Source of the DNA: Rhodanobacter sp. FDAARGOS 1247
GTDB lineage: Bacteria; Pseudomonadota; Gammaproteobacteria; Xanthomonadales; Rhodanobacteraceae
Direction of reading: 5' to 3'
Length of the DNA stretch: 64,000 nt
Assembly (NCBI RefSeq): GCF_016889805.1
Contig: NZ_CP069535.1
Location: 1,736,001 to 1,800,000 of the forward strand
The notes below the pieces were generated by a model, which saw only the letters and a list, made by a program, of their open reading frames with translations, was not told the DNA's origin and ran no database searches. Both the position numbers and the translations under genes were made by a program. Position 1 is the first letter of the stretch; each line of letters begins with the position of its first letter. Below are positions 27,504 through 36,965 of this stretch, piece by piece.

Positions 27504-27977
27504 CTAATCGACAGGTGCCGCGCTGAACGGGTGGGCATCGGCAAGTTTCTGCAGAAGCCTGCGCAGCTCGCTCCGCTCGCTGACGGCCAGGACGGAGAAG
27601 AAGTGGTTGTCGTTGCCGTTGGCGATGTCGGTGAGCGCAGGCAGCAGGCGCTTTCCGGACCGGGTCAGTGCCAGCAACTGCGCGCGGCTGTCCTGCGGGC
27701 TCGGGGTGCGCAGCAACAAGTTCTTGGTCAGCAGCTTGTCCAGCACCTTGGAAACGGCGCCGCGGGTCATGCCCATCGCGTCGGCGAGCGACGCGGCGGT
27801 GATGTCGGGATGCATTTCGACATGGTTGAGTGCGACCCATTCGGCGACGGAGAGCTGCCGTTCCTGCAGGGCGCTGGCGAAAGAGCCGGACACCTGGTTG
27901 GAGACCAGTCGCAGCCAGTAACCCAGGTGGGCATGCAGCGGATTGGGCGGGACTTGTTGCTTCGATGCGTTCGGCAC
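27504..27977 (-). CDS. MarR-family transcriptional regulator
   Basis: 157-aa winged-helix repressor of the MarR family. Recognition region SLADAMGMTRGAVSKVLDKL (about residues 64-83) is followed by the wing SPQDSRAQLLALT. The upstream ATG at 28022 gives 172 aa but lies in front of the likely transcription start, inside the promoter palindrome, so the GTG at 27977 is chosen. Such regulators respond to phenolics, oxidants or metals; the ligand is unknown. Twin palindromes in its promoter imply autoregulation. Confidence 0.85.
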   Translation of the reverse strand: MPNASKQQVPPNPLHAHLGYWLRLVSNQVSGSFASALQERQLSVAEWVALNHVEMHPDITAASLADAMGMTRGAVSKVLDKLLTKNLLLRTPSPQDSRAQLLALTRSGKRLLPALTDIANGNDNHFFSVLAVSERSELRRLLQKLADAHPFSAAPVD

Positions 27978-27991
27978 GTCCGGTTCACCAG

Positions 27992-28038
27992 AAAGGTTCC
28001 ATGGAACGCATATTGTTTCCATGGAACCTTTATGTCAA
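27992..28038 (-). promoter_or_regulatory. MarR promoter with two palindromic operators
   Basis: On the minus strand, TTGACA (28038-28033) is followed by a 17-bp spacer and CAATAT (28015-28010). Two copies of the palindrome TTCCATGGAA, centred 20-21 bp apart (about 28001.5 and 28021.5), lie in the spacer and at the transcription start; flanks extend to AAAGGTTCCATGGAAC and its mirror image. Binding of both would close the promoter. Confidence 0.75.
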
Positions 28039-28063
28039 GTGCCACGCCCGGGCGCCGGTTGCC

Positions 28064-31000
28064 TCAGGACGCCATCGTCTCGTCGGTTGTCACCGTGGCC
28101 TTGCGCTCCTGCTTGCCCCAGCCCACCGACGGGCCCTTGATGGCCGTCCAGACGGAACGCACCACCACGTAGTACATCAGCTGGCGGTAGCCGAAGCGTT
28201 GCAGCACCAGCCACCACAGAAGGCTCCACTTTTCCTTCTTCTCCATCGCGAAGGCGAGTGCGCAGGCGGCCAGGTCGATGGCCATGAAGGCGGCGTAGAA
28301 CACCAGCATGCGGAGCAGGTTGGTGTCGTCGAACTGGCCGCGGTGTTGCAGGTAGTCCAGGCCGGTGCTGACGATCTGCCAGACCAGCACCAGGTCGACC
28401 AGCGGCGAGACCACCGAGAACAGGATCTGGAACAGCCACACCTGCGGCAATGCAATGGTGCCCAGCGAACCGTAGCGGGGATTGAAGGTGGCGTTGCGGT
28501 GCTTCCACAGGCATTGCAAGGTGCCGTAAGCCCAGCGGAAGCGTTGGCGGGCGAGGCCGCGGGCGCTGTCGGGGGCCTCGGTCCAGGCAATCGCCTCGGC
28601 ATCGAACAGGGTCTTGAAGCCGGCCTTCTGCACGGCGATGGTCAGGTCCTGGTCTTCGGCCAGCGTGTCGGCGGGGAAGCCGCCGAGCTGTTCCAGGGCT
28701 TCGCGGCGCCATGCACCCACCGCGCCAGGCACCACGGTGATCGCGCCCAGCGCGGCCAGCGCGCGGCGCTCGAGATTTTGCGCGGTGATGTATTCCAGCG
28801 CCTGCCACAAGGTGATCAGGTTGATCCGGTTGCCGACCTTGGCGTTGCCGGCGACGGCGCCGACCTTGGGATCGGCGAACCAGCGCACCAGGCGCGGGAT
28901 GGTGTCCGGCTCGAACTGGGTGTCGGCGTCAAGCGCCACCACCACCGCGCCGTGGGCTTCGCGCAAGGCGGTGTTGACGGCATGCGCCTTGCCGCCGTTG
29001 GGGATGGTGAGCAGGCGCACCCGCGGCTCGTCGGCGTAGTGCTGGCGCACCACGGCCGAGGTGGCATCGACCGAACCGTCGTCGACCACGATAACTTCGA
29101 GGTTCGCGTAGCGGCTCTTGAGGATCTGGCGGATCGAGCTGGCGATCACCTTTTCCTCGTTGTAGGCAGGAATCAGCACCGAGACCAGGGGCGGCTGTTC
29201 GCCCAGCACGGGTGCCACGCGCCGCTTCTCGCGGGCGCGGTTGAGCAGGGCCAGGCCGCCCAGCAGGATCAGTCGCGCCACGCCCAGCGCGATCGCCGTG
29301 GTCAGCAGCCAGCGGATGAAGTGGCCGAAGAAGCCCAGCGCCAGGAACACCACGCGGTCGGTCCATTGCGACAGCGAGCCGGGCGCGATCGGCGGCATGG
29401 TCTGCGCGCGGGTGAGTCCGGCCAGCTCCGATACGGTGACGAACTGGTAGCCCTGCGCCCGCAGGCTGTCGATGATTCGTGGCAACGCGGCGATCGTCTG
29501 CGAGCGCTCGCCGCCGCCGTCGTGCAGCAGCACCACCTGGCCTTTGCGCTCCACGTTTTTGGTGTTGATGGCGTTCAGCACGTTGTCGACGATGGCGTCG
29601 ACGCCGGGGCGCTGCCAGTCTTCGGCGTCCACGTGCAGGCCGACCGACAGGTAGCCCATCTTCTGCGCGATCTCGATCGGCACCAGTTCGTCGGCGGTGG
29701 TCGGTTCGGCGTCGCCGAAATAGGGCGCGCGGAACAGCCGCATCGAGTGGCCGGTCAGCGCCTCGAACAGCCGCTGGGTCGCGTTGAGTTCCAGCGAGAC
29801 GATGCCTGGCGGACTGTCACCCAGATTGGGGTGGGTGAAGGTGTGGTTGCCCACGTCATGGCCTTCGGCGACTTCGCGTTGCACCAGTTTCGGCGACATC
29901 TCGGCGTTCTCGCCGATGATGAAGAAGGTGGCCGGAACGTGCTTCGCCTTGAGGATGTCGAGGATCTGCGGCGTCCATTCGGGGTCGGGGCCGTCGTCGA
30001 AGGTCAGCGCGATCTTGTGCGGCAGGGTGCCCGCACGCTGGATCACGTAGGAGCTGGGCAGGGCGGTGTAGCTTTCGTCATCGATGCTGGCGTCGTCCTT
30101 GTCCACCTCGATGCTGCGTGCGCCGGCGGAAGGCTGCGAGGCGATTTCCAGCACCTCGCCCTGGCCTTCGATGTCGATGTCCTCACCGGCGCCGATGGTG
30201 CGCAACGGGTCGGGCGCGGACGCGCCATACGGACGGCCAAACACCGACCACACCGACGGATCTTCCGAGCCCAGCCGCCACAGGGCGTAGCCGTAGGGCT
30301 TGTACTCGTCGGCGGCGTGGATCTGGTTGTACGCGGTGACGCCGTCGAGGAACCAGACCTGGTGGGTGCTGCCGTCGTCCTCGTCGTAGGAAAAATGCGG
30401 ATTCTGCGTGTCAGGGTCGAAGGCGATGTCGGCCTGGGCGTCGCTGGCGCGGTCCAACGCGTCCTGGAAGGTCAGCGCCTCGGCATTGTTGCCGTGCGAC
30501 CAGTCGTAGCCATAGCTGCCGATCGCCACGATGGTCTGCTCCGGGTCCAGCTCCTTCATGCGCTTTTCGAGTGTCTGCTCGAACCATTGCTGGCCGGCGA
30601 TGCTGCCCGGCGTCTTGCCGGCCCAGTGTTCGTCGTAGGCCATCAGCACCACGAAGTCGACGATGTCCGCGTAGCCGGCATAGTCCCAGCTGGCGTCGTC
30701 GAACGGCACCGACAGCACGATGCCCCAGCCATGCGGGTCGAACGCGTCGTTGAGTTCGCCGAGGAAGGCTTTCAGGTCGGGTTGCGCGGACTCGGGAAGG
30801 TCCTCGAAGTCGATCGTCACGCCCTGGAAGTGGTTGGCCGCCACGAACGCCACGATCTCCCCGATGCGCGCCTGCCGCCGCGCCGGATCGGCCAGCAGGC
30901 GCGCCAGGCCGGGGCCGTCCCAGTTCGCGTCCACCGCGTTCTGCAGCAGGGGCAGGATCGGCGTGGAGGGCTTCTGCTTGCGGATCAGGTTGATCGCCTT

Positions 31001-31489
31001 CGCATCGACGCTGGTGTGCAGCGCCATGTCCTTGCCGCTCAGGCTCATCCACGACGGAATCACCCAGTCCAGCTGGGGCAGGCTGCGCTTCAGCGAGGAA
31101 TAGCTGCTGTCGTCCCAGTTGACGTAGAAGCCGATCGCCAGCGGCCGGCCGGCCGGCTTGTCCAGCGAAGGCGGCGGCACGTGGCTGGCGGCCGCCTTGC
31201 TCGCATGCGTTTTCGGGGCGTGCAACAGCTTCTGCCGCGCACGCACTTCGGCGGCCAGCTTCGCGGCGGGCTTCAGCAGTTCCGGGGCAGCCGCCTTCAC
31301 GGTGGCCAGGGCATGTCGCGTGCGGGCGTGTTCGCCGATGTGCAGGCCGTCCATGGTCGGGCCCACGAACAGGCTGATCGCGCAGGCCACCACGAACAGG
31401 GTGCTGACCACCCCGGCCAGCAGGGCCAGCCGCGAGACATGGCTGGCGCGCCGGCCGGAGGGGTCGAAGAAGATCGGTTTCTTTTGCAT
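28064..31489 (-). CDS. Trifunctional GH18 hydrolase - polysaccharide deacetylase - family 2 glycosyltransferase
   Basis: 1141-aa membrane protein. A membrane segment (about residues 20-42) is followed by a GH18 glycoside hydrolase domain (about 115-410) with its catalytic motif reading TIDFED at 225-230, a NodB polysaccharide deacetylase domain (about 485-690: TFDDGPD; HDVGNHTFTH), further membrane spans (about 725-790), and a GT2 synthase domain (VVDDGSVD; DADTQ; AEDQDL; QRFRW) ending with more spans. This would make, deacetylate and cut a beta-linked amino-sugar polymer at the inner membrane, like PgaC/PgaB-type functions in one chain. No separate export gene is adjacent. Start at 31489 by signal-anchor position. 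Confidence 0.9.
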   Translation of the reverse strand: MQKKPIFFDPSGRRASHVSRLALLAGVVSTLFVVACAISLFVGPTMDGLHIGEHARTRHALATVKAAAPELLKPAAKLAAEVRARQKLLHAPKTHASKAAASHVPPPSLDKPAGRPLAIGFYVNWDDSSYSSLKRSLPQLDWVIPSWMSLSGKDMALHTSVDAKAINLIRKQKPSTPILPLLQNAVDANWDGPGLARLLADPARRQARIGEIVAFVAANHFQGVTIDFEDLPESAQPDLKAFLGELNDAFDPHGWGIVLSVPFDDASWDYAGYADIVDFVVLMAYDEHWAGKTPGSIAGQQWFEQTLEKRMKELDPEQTIVAIGSYGYDWSHGNNAEALTFQDALDRASDAQADIAFDPDTQNPHFSYDEDDGSTHQVWFLDGVTAYNQIHAADEYKPYGYALWRLGSEDPSVWSVFGRPYGASAPDPLRTIGAGEDIDIEGQGEVLEIASQPSAGARSIEVDKDDASIDDESYTALPSSYVIQRAGTLPHKIALTFDDGPDPEWTPQILDILKAKHVPATFFIIGENAEMSPKLVQREVAEGHDVGNHTFTHPNLGDSPPGIVSLELNATQRLFEALTGHSMRLFRAPYFGDAEPTTADELVPIEIAQKMGYLSVGLHVDAEDWQRPGVDAIVDNVLNAINTKNVERKGQVVLLHDGGGERSQTIAALPRIIDSLRAQGYQFVTVSELAGLTRAQTMPPIAPGSLSQWTDRVVFLALGFFGHFIRWLLTTAIALGVARLILLGGLALLNRAREKRRVAPVLGEQPPLVSVLIPAYNEEKVIASSIRQILKSRYANLEVIVVDDGSVDATSAVVRQHYADEPRVRLLTIPNGGKAHAVNTALREAHGAVVVALDADTQFEPDTIPRLVRWFADPKVGAVAGNAKVGNRINLITLWQALEYITAQNLERRALAALGAITVVPGAVGAWRREALEQLGGFPADTLAEDQDLTIAVQKAGFKTLFDAEAIAWTEAPDSARGLARQRFRWAYGTLQCLWKHRNATFNPRYGSLGTIALPQVWLFQILFSVVSPLVDLVLVWQIVSTGLDYLQHRGQFDDTNLLRMLVFYAAFMAIDLAACALAFAMEKKEKWSLLWWLVLQRFGYRQLMYYVVVRSVWTAIKGPSVGWGKQERKATVTTDETMAS

Positions 31490-31671
31490 GCCAGGGCCGG
31501 ATCGACAAATACCGCAAGGCGCCAATCCGGTCGGGCCCCGACACGGATCGGGAGCGCGGATGTCGCGAGTGCGCAGTATCGCCGATCCATCATGCGCCGC
31601 ATCGCATCGGGGCCCGGGTCAGTCAGCCAGTGTTGCCCTCGCGCCGAGTAGTCGTGGACACGGCCGTGCCA

Positions 31672-33111
31672 TCAGCTGATCACGGCGCCGGGCACCGGCC
31701 GGCGGAAGTCCTCGGGGCGCAGATCCTGGGTCAACCGGAACACGCCTTCGCGCACCTTGCGCGGCAGCACCACGTCGAGCACGGTGGTCTGGTGTGGCCC
31801 GAGGATGGCGAACAGGTCGTCGCGCCGGTCGCTTTGCGCCAGCGCGTGATGGACCAGGCCGGCCAGGTCCACCGGTTGCACGCTGGCGCCGTACGGACGA
31901 TGGCTGGCGACGGCGGGGCGCAGGGTCTTGCGGCTGTTGCGCGGGTCGGCCACGCGGGCGTCGCCGGCGAGCAGGCTGTAGTCGAGGAACAGCGAGATCG
32001 TGGTGCGCTGTTTCGAATTGGCCTGGCGATCGAGCAGGAAGCCTTCCGGTAGCAGGTCGGCGCTGGCCGGCACGCCGGCGGTGAGCAGGAAGCCGGCGCC
32101 GGTCAGTGGTTCGCCGGCCTCGTCGGTGAGCCGCACGATCAGCAGGCTGCGCGGGTCGTGGATGTGCACGCGCGGCGCGAACGGGCCGGCCGGTTCCAGC
32201 TCCACCTTGTCGGCGTCGCGGGCGGCGTTCTCGCGGTCGAACGCGTCGCACAGCGTTTCGTAGTCATCCGCGCTGCGCACCTGCAGGCAGCGCAGGATCG
32301 CCGCCACGGTGTCGGGCGCCGCGGCGGCCATGATGCCCAGGCGGTCGCCGGAGTGCGCGGTGCCGGCGATCAGCTTGAACGCGCAGCGCGGGCCGCGGCT
32401 GAGGTTGAGCGCCAGCGTGTCGATGTCGCCATCGCGGCTGCCTTGCGGCGACAGCACGGCGTGGTGGGCGTTGAGGTTGGCCGCGGCGATGCGCACCACG
32501 CCGTCGGAGCCGTCTTCGCCGGTGTAGCTGTTGAGGTGGTCGTACAGCGTGCGGTCGGGGCGGTCGCCGGTCAGCACGAACGCGAACTGGCCGCGTTTCA
32601 CCGGATCGTCGCCGTGGATGTAGTCGAGGTTGAGCGACAGCGACTGCGCGCTGCCCAGCTCCAGCCAGTCGAGTATCCGCTGGCCCGGCTCCACCCCGTC
32701 GAACCACGACTTGAGCCGGCCCAGCAGGCTCTTGCCCAGTTGCGCCAGGGCGGAACCGAAGTTCGCCGGCGCCAGCATCACCAGGTGGCTGAGCCGGATC
32801 GTGCTGTGCGTGGCGGGCCGGTCGCGCTGGGCGCGCAGCCACTCGCGGATCACCGGGCCGCCGGTCGAGTGCGTGATGCAGGCGAAGCTGGCGTCGAGCA
32901 GGTGCAGGTCGCGCAAGGCGTGGTCGAAACCGCGCACCAGGTCGGCCACGGTCACCGCGTCGTCGAAACTCACGTACTCGGAAAGCCAGATGTCGGCGAA
33001 GCTCAGCGCGACGCCGGCCGCGACCGCGTGCCGCTGCAACTGTTGCGGCAACTGGCCATAGGTGGAGGTGTCGGTGACGCTCCAGCCGTGCACGAAGACG
33101 AGGGTGGTCAT
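31672..33111 (-). CDS. Alpha/beta-hydrolase, lipase-like
   Basis: 479-aa soluble protein. N-terminal alpha/beta-hydrolase fold: oxyanion motif FVHGW at residues 5-9 and nucleophile Ser in CITHSTGGP near 97-105, with Thr rather than Gly before His. The C-terminal 200 residues are of unknown fold (PRVHIHDPRSLLIVRLTDEAG near 320-340). Large lipase-type hydrolases with accessory domains include phospholipase effectors, but no secretion signal or effector neighbours are seen. It is divergent from the YdcF gene. Confidence 0.72.
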   Translation of the reverse strand: MTTLVFVHGWSVTDTSTYGQLPQQLQRHAVAAGVALSFADIWLSEYVSFDDAVTVADLVRGFDHALRDLHLLDASFACITHSTGGPVIREWLRAQRDRPATHSTIRLSHLVMLAPANFGSALAQLGKSLLGRLKSWFDGVEPGQRILDWLELGSAQSLSLNLDYIHGDDPVKRGQFAFVLTGDRPDRTLYDHLNSYTGEDGSDGVVRIAAANLNAHHAVLSPQGSRDGDIDTLALNLSRGPRCAFKLIAGTAHSGDRLGIMAAAAPDTVAAILRCLQVRSADDYETLCDAFDRENAARDADKVELEPAGPFAPRVHIHDPRSLLIVRLTDEAGEPLTGAGFLLTAGVPASADLLPEGFLLDRQANSKQRTTISLFLDYSLLAGDARVADPRNSRKTLRPAVASHRPYGASVQPVDLAGLVHHALAQSDRRDDLFAILGPHQTTVLDVVLPRKVREGVFRLTQDLRPEDFRRPVPGAVIS

Positions 33112-33258
33112 GCGCAGACTCCGATGCGTTGATCCATGCCGGGCGGATTCCCCGTCGCCATGCCTCCGGCATGGCCTGCGATCGCGTCGGCGCGGGGCAC
33201 CGGCATAATGACATCAGCACCCGCCATCATCCACCGACCTGTCCGGAATCACCGATCC

Positions 33259-34020
33259 ATGACCATGAACGCGTTGCTGATCCTGATCGTGCTGGCCAGC
33301 GTCCTGGCATGGCTGCGCTGGCGGCGCAGCAGCCGGGTGCTGTTCGGCCTGGCCGTGCTGCTGTTGCTGGCGACCGGCTGCGGGCCGCTGCCGAGCTGGC
33401 TGCTGGCGCATCTGCAAGCGGAAGTCGTGGCCGACGTGCCGATCGTCTGGGGCCAGCGCAACGCGATCGTGTTGCTGGGCGCCGGCACGGTGCGCGCAGG
33501 CGATGCAGGTTCGGTCGAGGCCAGCCTGTTTGCCTACGGCAGGATCAGCAAGGCGGCGATGCTGTACCGCGCCTGCCGGCAGGCGCCACGCGAGTGCAAG
33601 GTCGAGGTCAGCGGCGGCGATGCGCGTGGACTGGGCCAGCCGGAGGCGGCGATCTATGCGCTGGACCTGCAGCGGCTCGGCGTCGATCCCGCCGACCTGC
33701 TGCTGGAACCGCGCAGCATGAACACCTGGCAGAACGCCCAGTTCAGCGGCCCGTTGCTGAAGGCGTATGGCGCCGATCGCGTGTTGCTGGTTTCGTCCGG
33801 CTTCCACCTGCGTCGGGGCATGCTGTACTTCAACCACTTCGGCATCCATGCCACGCCGGTACGTGCCGACTACGTCAGCGGCGTCGCCTCATGGAAGCCC
33901 TTGTCGTACAACTTCGCGATGGCCGACATGGCGCTGCACGAATACGCCGGCATAGCACGTTACCGCTGGTACAACGCGATGGGCTGGAACGTGGAGGCGA
34001 CCAGGCCCGGCGCGTTGTAG
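33259..34020 (+). CDS. YdcF/DUF218 family protein
   Basis: 253-aa inner-membrane protein. Two hydrophobic segments (about 4-16 and 27-40) precede a periplasmic or cytoplasmic DUF218 domain with AIVLLGAGT near 69-77, VEVSGGDARG near 113-122, LLEPRSMNTWQNA near 146-158 and VLLVSSGFHLRRGM near 171-184. The family includes SanA/ElyC, linked to envelope integrity; the reaction is unknown. Start at 33259 is the first ATG; a second lies 6 bp on. Confidence 0.85.
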   Translation: MTMNALLILIVLASVLAWLRWRRSSRVLFGLAVLLLLATGCGPLPSWLLAHLQAEVVADVPIVWGQRNAIVLLGAGTVRAGDAGSVEASLFAYGRISKAAMLYRACRQAPRECKVEVSGGDARGLGQPEAAIYALDLQRLGVDPADLLLEPRSMNTWQNAQFSGPLLKAYGADRVLLVSSGFHLRRGMLYFNHFGIHATPVRADYVSGVASWKPLSYNFAMADMALHEYAGIARYRWYNAMGWNVEATRPGAL

Positions 34021-34030
34021 GAGCGCGCTG

Positions 34031-35464
34031 CTACGCAGACTCGCGCATCACCATCAGGCGGAGTTCGGTCATGTCCTCGATCGCGTAGCGGATGCCTTCG
34101 CGGCCCAGGCCGGAAAGCTTGATGCCGCCGTACGGCATGTTGTCCACCCGGAAGCTGGGGATGTCGTTGACCACCACGCCACCCTGTTCCAGTTCGTTCC
34201 ACGCGCGCATCGCGTGGTCCAGGCTGTCGGTGAAGATGCCGGCCTGCATGCCGTAGTCGGAGTCGTTGACCATCGCGATCGCCTCGTCGAATTTCCGGTA
34301 CGGGACGAGCAGGGCGAACGGGCCGAACGCTTCCTGGCGACTGGCCTTGGCATCGCTCGGTACGCCTTCCATCAGGGTGGCGTCGAGCATGTTGCCGTTG
34401 CGCTTGCCGCCGCAGAGGATTTTTCCGCCGGTCCGTTTCGCCTCCATGATCCAGCCGTGCAGGCGCTCGGCAGCAGCCTCGTCGATCATCGGGCCGAGGA
34501 ACACGTTCTTGTCCTTCGGGTCGCCGGCCTTGAGTTTCCTGGTGGCGGCGACCAGCTTGCGCTTCAGCGCATCGTAGATGTCGGCGTGGGCGTAGATGCG
34601 CTGCACGCCGATGCAGCTCTGGCCGGACTGGTAGAACGCGCCGAACACCAGGCGCTCGACCACCTTGTCCAGCTTCGGGCCCTGGTCGGCGTCGACGATG
34701 CACGCGGCATTGCCGCCCAGTTCCAGCACCACCTTCTTGCGCCCGGCGCGGGCCTTGAGGTCCCAGCCGATCTGGCCGCCGGTGAACGAGAGCAGCTTGA
34801 AGCGTTCGTCCTCGACCAGCGGCGCGGCGTGCGCGCCATCCAGGGTCAGGATCGAGAACGCGCCCTTCGGCAAGTCGGTCTCGGCCAGCACCTCGCCGAT
34901 GATCAGCGCGCCGATCGGGGTCTTCTCCGCCGGCTTGAGCACGAACGGACAGCCGGCGGCGATCGCCGGCGCTACCTTGTGCGCCACCAGGTTGAGCGGG
35001 AAGTTGAACGGCGTGATGAACGACACCGGCCCCAGCGGCACCCGCCTGGTGTAGCCGTGATAGCCGTCCAGACGGCTGGCCAGTTCCAGGTTGATGGTCT
35101 CGCCGTTGATCCGCACGGCTTCCTCGGCGGCGATCCGGAACGTCTCGATCAGCCGGGTGACTTCGCCGGCGGCATCCCTGATCGGCTTGCCCGCCTCGAT
35201 GCACAGGGCCTCGGCCAGTTCGTCGCGGCGTTCGCTGAAGCGCGCGACGCAGTGCTGCAACACCGCCTGCCGCGCCCACGGCTTGAACTCGCGCATCGGT
35301 CTGGCCGCCTTCACCGCGGCCGCGATCGCCTTCTCGATGGCCTTCGCATCCGGCACCGCGACGCGAGTGGCCAGCTTGCCGCTGTACTTGTCGCGCACGT
35401 CCAGCATCGTCTTCGATGTCTGCGGCCGGTTGGCGAGGTAGTAGGGGTAGGTCTTGTTCAACAT
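34031..35464 (-). CDS. NAD(P)-dependent aldehyde dehydrogenase
   Basis: 477-aa ALDH-superfamily enzyme oxidising an aldehyde to its acid. Catalytic Cys in FYQSGQSCIGVQR near 282-294, general-base Glu in LELGGNAA near 251-258, and cofactor region PFNFPLNLVAHK plus FTGG (SFTGGQIGW) are intact. It resembles glyceraldehyde-3-phosphate/succinate-semialdehyde-type non-phosphorylating ALDHs, but the substrate is uncertain. ATG at 35464. Convergent with the YdcF gene, stop to stop 10 nt apart. Confidence 0.92.
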   Translation of the reverse strand: MLNKTYPYYLANRPQTSKTMLDVRDKYSGKLATRVAVPDAKAIEKAIAAAVKAARPMREFKPWARQAVLQHCVARFSERRDELAEALCIEAGKPIRDAAGEVTRLIETFRIAAEEAVRINGETINLELASRLDGYHGYTRRVPLGPVSFITPFNFPLNLVAHKVAPAIAAGCPFVLKPAEKTPIGALIIGEVLAETDLPKGAFSILTLDGAHAAPLVEDERFKLLSFTGGQIGWDLKARAGRKKVVLELGGNAACIVDADQGPKLDKVVERLVFGAFYQSGQSCIGVQRIYAHADIYDALKRKLVAATRKLKAGDPKDKNVFLGPMIDEAAAERLHGWIMEAKRTGGKILCGGKRNGNMLDATLMEGVPSDAKASRQEAFGPFALLVPYRKFDEAIAMVNDSDYGMQAGIFTDSLDHAMRAWNELEQGGVVVNDIPSFRVDNMPYGGIKLSGLGREGIRYAIEDMTELRLMVMRESA

Positions 35465-35702
35465 GGCGTTGGCCTGCGCTGGCGATCCGTCAAGCATAGG
35501 ACGTCGCGGTGTTCAGAGGCTGTGAGGCGGCCTGCGTGGATGCGCCATGTCGCGGCATCGGCAGCACCATGTCCGTGGCCGGATGCTATGCTCCCGCACC
35601 ACGGGCATGCCGGATTGATGATCGTTGATCATGCGGTTCGTTGAGCGCGTGGTTCGAACGTGGGCACGTGGATGCCTGGTGGATACATGTCATGGAGGAC
35701 CG

Positions 35703-36797
35703 ATGATTATTTCGTTGAACAAGCGATCGATGCGGACGATTGTCCCGTTTCTGATCTTGATGGCGGCGCCGGCCATCGGCATGGCCACGGCGTCATGCAC
35801 GGATAACCTGCATGTAGTCACGGTGAGCGATGGCGCGCGCTTTTTCACGGTGACGTCCACTCGTGCCGGGCTAAGCGTGAAACAGGCGTTCGACGATGTG
35901 CGGAAGATCGCCACCGCCGACGGCTACGTGATCGCCACCGAGCCGGACTACGGCAGCCCGAATCCCAGCATGGGGATCGGCAAGCCGCCGTCTCCCGTTC
36001 CGACGCTGATCCAGGTTCAGCAACCCTCCGGGATTTCATTCACCTCGATTGTGTCCCCCGGCAACGAGAGCAAAGGCGTGCCGGAGCGGCTGTGCGCGAT
36101 GGTCGGCAAGTTCGAGGCCGGTCGGCCCGCCTTGCCGGATCAGGTCGAACCTGCCCGGACGGCGGCGGAAACTCTGGAGCAGTCGCGTACCACGATTCCG
36201 GTGACCAGGCCTGTCGTGAATATCCTCAAGCCGAACGTGCCGTTTGATCTGGCTGCCGCCAAGGCCGCGCTGGAGCCGGGGCACTCGATCATCAGGGGAC
36301 AAGTGTGCGGGAGCTGGCGGGGCAATCTCGTACTGGGAAGCCAGCCGGTGCTGCTGTATCCAGCGACGCCCTACCTGCAGCAGATCCTGGCGCTCGGCAA
36401 GAAGGCAAAGCCCGGCAGGGACCAGGTGCTGACGGACCCGGACCTGGTCGTCGCCCGGATGGAAGCCAAGCCCAACGAGAACGGCGAGTTCCAGTTCTCC
36501 CGGATGAAACTTGGCAGGTATTACCTGGTAACCAGCATTTCGGCGGTGCTCGGTGGCTCTCGCGACGTCTATGCCGGACATGTGGATACGGACTACGGTT
36601 CGGGAAACGTGTACACCAGCCAGAACTTCAGTTACGGGTCGGATGCCGGAATCGAGCGGATCGTGGATGTGAAAAAGGATGGCGATACCGTCAAGGTCAC
36701 CATGCAACCGCACATCAGCCCGTTCAATCATTCCGGGTTGGGCGGATCGATTCTCGGCTGCAGCAAGTTCGGCATGAAGGTGTCCCACGGCATGTAG
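35703..36797 (+). CDS. Secreted protein of unknown function
   Basis: 364-aa exported protein with signal peptide (about residues 9-29, IVPFLILMAAPAIGMATA). The remainder has no recognised catalytic motif; the region near 240-300, PNENGEFQFSRMKLGRYYLV, resembles carboxypeptidase-regulatory-like or transthyretin-type beta modules, and four Cys may form disulfides. GGAGG at 35694-35698 sits 4 nt before the ATG. Isolated gene; no function inferred. Confidence 0.75.
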   Translation: MIISLNKRSMRTIVPFLILMAAPAIGMATASCTDNLHVVTVSDGARFFTVTSTRAGLSVKQAFDDVRKIATADGYVIATEPDYGSPNPSMGIGKPPSPVPTLIQVQQPSGISFTSIVSPGNESKGVPERLCAMVGKFEAGRPALPDQVEPARTAAETLEQSRTTIPVTRPVVNILKPNVPFDLAAAKAALEPGHSIIRGQVCGSWRGNLVLGSQPVLLYPATPYLQQILALGKKAKPGRDQVLTDPDLVVARMEAKPNENGEFQFSRMKLGRYYLVTSISAVLGGSRDVYAGHVDTDYGSGNVYTSQNFSYGSDAGIERIVDVKKDGDTVKVTMQPHISPFNHSGLGGSILGCSKFGMKVSHGM

Positions 36798-36874
36798 TGG
36801 CGCGGTCGCCAGGCGCCATCCCGGCATGGCCGCTGAACAGCAGGGAGGGATTCGAGTGACGGCCGAACGATCCC

Positions 36875-36910
36875 GTCCTCGCCTGCCTGTCCTCGCCTGC
36901 CTGTCCTTGC
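36875..36910. repeat. 14-bp tandem repeat
   Basis: Two exact copies of GTCCTCGCCTGCCT at 36875 and 36889 plus a partial third (GTCCTTGC), between a secreted-protein gene and xseA. Confidence 0.85.
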
Positions 36911-36965
36911 TAGGTCGAGCCAGATCGTCCCGATCAGGGCATGCGCCGCTGCGCCGCTGCGCTGC

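Noticed and set aside
27830..31651. 1273-residue open frame on the + strand
   Set aside because: Antisense to the GH18/NodB/GT2 gene; composition (Arg/Gly/Ala/His rich) is the mirror of the real gene.
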